Both the position numbers and the translations under genes were made by a program. A stretch of DNA of 64,000 nt from positions 124,001-188,000 of the forward strand of contig JALFDW010000042.1 in NCBI GenBank assembly GCA_022778545.1. The letters are read 5' to 3'. The notes under the pieces are model-generated. The model did not search any database. It was not told the DNA's origin and saw nothing but the letters and a program-made list of their open reading frames with translations. The DNA comes from a bacterium (GTDB lineage Bacteria; Bacillota; Clostridia; Christensenellales; CAG-138). Shown here piece after piece: positions 62,008-64,000 of this stretch (the first letter of the stretch is position 1; each line of letters starts with the position of its first letter).

Positions 62008-62047
62008 AAAAGCCCTTCTGCGCTTTAAGCAGGAGGGCTTTTGATTT
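62008..62047 (+). terminator. Terminator between rsfS and the carboxypeptidase gene
   Basis: AAAAGCCCTTCTGC pairs with GCAGGAGGGCTTTT (one G-U), symmetric A/T flanks; works in both directions. Confidence 0.85.
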
Positions 62048-62123
62048 TGATATCGTGTTAATGTTGTTCGTTGCTCTGTGCAAACATCTTGCACCTCGAA
62101 TCGAGGGGGAGGTATGGCGCGCG

Positions 62124-63512
62124 TCAGCGCCGCGTATAGTTGGAGCGGTATGCCCTGCGCTTGCGGGCGATGCGTCTGCGCCTGCGCTTTGAGGAGATTA
62201 CCTTTGCCACAACGACGAGGATCAACAGTACAACGGCAAGGAGAAGCCAGAACACCAGAGGACTGCCCCCCTTTTCTCCGTTGGTATCATCACCTGGCAT
62301 GGCGGTTATCAGAGGGCTTGCGCTGGGGGAAGGCGTAGCTTCAACGGGGGCGGCTGCAACGGGCTGCGTGGCGACAAGCTCCACGGAAAAGAGCGTTGCG
62401 CTTTCATATTGATAGGCCACTGTGCCGATCACTTCGCCTTCCGCAATGGGGGCTTCCAACTTGCGTGTGAGCGCGGTCTGCGCGCTGACGGAGGAAGGAT
62501 CTGCCTTGAGTGCAGCAATCTTATCCTTGGTGTCGGTGATGCATACGCCGGAAAGATCGGCATGGGCAGTCAGTTCCGTCAGCTCGGAACCCGTTACAGG
62601 GAAGGTGAAATCCGTTTCCAAAGCAAGTGTGGAAACATCGAGCGCAGCATAGTTCTCAAAGCCCCAGTCGAAAAGTTTTGCGGAATTTGTGAAGCGGGGT
62701 GTGCGGCCGGAGTTGCCCTGCGGGTCTCCGAAAAGCACGGCGATGAGCTCCACGCCGTCCTTCTTTGCGGAGGCAACGAGGCAGCGGCCCGCCTGATCCG
62801 TGTCGCCGGTCTTTACGCCGGTCGCATAGCGGTATTCGAAGCTCTCATCGCCCGGCTTGGTGTAAAGCAGCTTATTGGTGTTGCCGAGCTGGTAACCGTC
62901 GGAATCCTTGCTCGTGGGCGGCACTTCATAGTATGAGGTAGAAACGATTTTGCGGAATTCATCGTTTTTCAGCGCATACCGCGTAAGGAGCGCCATGTCG
63001 TAAGCGGTGGAATAATGATCGTCGTTATGCAGGCCGTTGGATTTTACAAAGTGGGTTCCCGTCATGCCGAGCGATGCGGCTTTCTGATTCATCAGTTCTG
63101 CAAACGCGCTTTCGCTGCCGGAGATATACTCCGCGATGGCTTTTGCCGCGTCGTTGCCGGATACGAGCATCATGCCGTAAAGCAGCGAGCGCATGGAAAG
63201 TTCCTCCCGGCGGACGAGCCCCATCGTGGAGCCGCGCTTTTCCACGTTTTCGCCCACGGTGACCATTACGTCAAGGTCCGGGCAGTTTTCAATGGCGAGG
63301 ATACAGGTCATAATCTTTGTGGTGCTTGCGGGGTATGCGCGCTCCCGGCCGCCCTTTTCAAACAGAACGGCACCGGAGGAGGCTTCCATCAGCACGATAT
63401 GCGGGGTGGAAATGCTGTTTGGGTCAAAGGTGTCAGCCAGCGCCGCGGCGGGCAGCAGGGCGAACGCAGTAAAAAAAGCCAGCAGGCAGGCAACAAGTCT
63501 TTTCAAGTTCAA
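62124..63512 (-). CDS. D-alanyl-D-alanine carboxypeptidase (PBP5/DacF-like)
   Basis: 462 residues from TTG 63510-63512 (GGAAAGGA four bases before; TTG 63504-63506 is the alternative). The signal peptide is LNLKRLVACLLAFFTAFALLPAAALA. Active site motifs: SxxK in YPASTTKIM, SxN in VSGNDAAK, KTG in GVKTGDTDQAGRCL. A C-terminal domain follows, then a membrane anchor LVFWLLLAVVLLILVVVAKVI with a very basic tail. It trims murein pentapeptides; sporulation variants (DacB/DacF) exist and cannot be excluded. Confidence 0.92.
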   Translation of the reverse strand: MNLKRLVACLLAFFTAFALLPAAALADTFDPNSISTPHIVLMEASSGAVLFEKGGRERAYPASTTKIMTCILAIENCPDLDVMVTVGENVEKRGSTMGLVRREELSMRSLLYGMMLVSGNDAAKAIAEYISGSESAFAELMNQKAASLGMTGTHFVKSNGLHNDDHYSTAYDMALLTRYALKNDEFRKIVSTSYYEVPPTSKDSDGYQLGNTNKLLYTKPGDESFEYRYATGVKTGDTDQAGRCLVASAKKDGVELIAVLFGDPQGNSGRTPRFTNSAKLFDWGFENYAALDVSTLALETDFTFPVTGSELTELTAHADLSGVCITDTKDKIAALKADPSSVSAQTALTRKLEAPIAEGEVIGTVAYQYESATLFSVELVATQPVAAAPVEATPSPSASPLITAMPGDDTNGEKGGSPLVFWLLLAVVLLILVVVAKVISSKRRRRRIARKRRAYRSNYTRR

Positions 63513-63559
63513 CAGGTCCTTTCCGGGGTAATTGCGCCACGTCATAAGACGTATGTTTA

Positions 63560-63589
63560 AGTATAACAAAAATCGGTGGGATTTGTACA
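63560..63589 (-). promoter_or_regulatory. Promoter of the carboxypeptidase gene
   Basis: Minus-strand TGTACA (63584-63589), 18 bp, TATACT (63560-63565). Confidence 0.55.
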
Positions 63590-63640
63590 GTACAAAAGCC
63601 GACATTTCCCTTCCCTGAGGCTTGAAAGAGGCATTTCTTT

Positions 63641-63670
63641 CCAAAAGGTTCAAAAAGGTTCAAAAAGGTT
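63641..63670 (+). repeat. Three tandem decamers upstream of the response regulator
   Basis: CCAAAAGGTT, CAAAAAGGTT, CAAAAAGGTT back to back. One helical turn apart and 15 bp before the -35 hexamer, the usual place for an OmpR/PhoB-type activator. Confidence 0.8.
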
Positions 63671-63684
63671 GCATGCAAACGCGG

Positions 63685-63712
63685 TTTCAAACCGAAAGAA
63701 GTATGGTATAAT
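63685..63712 (+). promoter_or_regulatory. Promoter of the response regulator gene
   Basis: TTTCAA, 16 bp, TATAAT with an extended -10 (TGG-TATAAT). Confidence 0.65.
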
Positions 63713-63774
63713 TACAATTATATCAGAATAAGAAAGCAAAGGATATACTGCTTTCACGGATGGAGGAGGACGTC

Positions 63775-64000
63775 ATGGCAAAACGTATTCTGCTTGTTGA
63801 TGATGAACCGCTGATCCTCAAGGGGCTGAAGTTTTCCCTGGAGCAGGACGGCTATGAGACCGATACTGCGGCAGATGGCGAGGAAGCGCTTGAAAAAATG
63901 AGAAATGGCAGCTATGACATCGTTCTGCTCGATGTGATGCTGCCGAAGCTTTCCGGCATAGAGGTTTGCCAGGCCATTCGGGAAACAAGCAACGTGCCGA
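63775..64000 (+). CDS. Response regulator, N-terminal receiver domain (partial)
   Basis: 75 codons from ATG 63775, RBS GGAGGAGG, running off the right edge. Receiver signatures are KRILLVDDEPLILKGLKFSLEQDGYE with the acidic pair, and YDIVLLDVMLPKLSGIEVCQAIRE with the phospho-accepting Asp and following MLPKLSG. Such N-termini mostly belong to OmpR/PhoB-family regulators, but the output domain is not visible. A promoter and three decamer repeats precede it, suggesting autoregulation. Confidence 0.9.
   Translation, partial: MAKRILLVDDEPLILKGLKFSLEQDGYETDTAADGEEALEKMRNGSYDIVLLDVMLPKLSGIEVCQAIRETSNVP

Noticed and set aside
63641-63670. CRISPR-like array
   Set aside because: Three contiguous decamers with no spacers and no cas genes nearby.

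Overview
The window comes from a GC-rich, spore-forming member of the Firmicutes, probably class Clostridia. The evidence is a sigK gene with a hydrophobic pro-region, a PolC-type replicative polymerase, an adenosylcobalamin-dependent (class II) ribonucleotide reductase, a CsoR/CopA copper operon, IreB, RnpM/YlxR, strong AGGAGG-type ribosome binding sites, frequent TTG/GTG starts and consensus TTGACA/TATAAT promoters. I cannot name the species. Most of the window is core-genome housekeeping operons on the + strand.

Layout. 1-2010 (minus): partial radical SAM gene, YdcF-like protein, DMT exporter. 2233-7776: nucleobase permease, secA, and prfB with its programmed frameshift. 7821-10853: copper operon (csoR, then copA ending in an in-frame copZ-like domain with its own ribosome binding site). 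10934-17982: sigK interrupted by a compact skin-like element. 18140-20346: small membrane protein, ireB, yqgF, DUF1292 protein, LD-carboxypeptidase. 20557-33064: rpsB-tsf, pyrH, frr, a PASTA-like small ORF, uppS-cdsA-dxr-rseP-ispG-polC. 33213-41814: rimP-nusA-rnpM-ylxQ-infB-rbfA-nrnA-truB-ribF-rpsO. 41897-44965: cysE, a GNAT/methyltransferase pair and an AlkD-like gene. 45162-49701: nrdJ behind two NrdR boxes, then an EF-G-like GTPase. 49785-53312: a flavodoxin/membrane pair and tRNA-Asn followed by a small region bounded by a decayed copy of the tRNA 3' half. 53321-63512: a divergent unknown pair, a three-gene ABC-2 transporter, nth, obgE, yhbY, an unknown membrane protein, a NadD-YqeK fusion, rsfS and a PBP5-type carboxypeptidase. 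63775-64000: start of a response regulator behind three tandem decamer repeats.

The most interesting system is at 10934-17982. The sigK reading frame stops early inside sigma region 4.2 (codons ...SRSYVSRRG-stop), and its missing 3' end (VSRLEKKAIGKL... to a stop) lies 6.3 kb downstream, just past a large serine recombinase. Both junctions share GTATC in the same codon phase. On an excised circle the flanks form a 52-bp imperfect palindrome whose centre is the dinucleotide GT, as expected for a large serine recombinase att site. Excision would restore a 236-residue SigK. The cargo is unusual: a TcdA-like dehydratase, an Rrf2 regulator, cysK and metY. Three promoters there share an AACC-N13-GGT operator. 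cysK is preceded by a 21-residue ORF with six cysteines, and metY by a 46-codon ORF and a terminator. A small ORF overlaps the recombinase start and is a candidate directionality factor.

Other points of note: a PolC whose proofreading exonuclease domain keeps its fold-like sequence but seems to have lost its catalytic acidic residues, a nested copZ, two CsoR operators on the copper promoter, and several start-site corrections.
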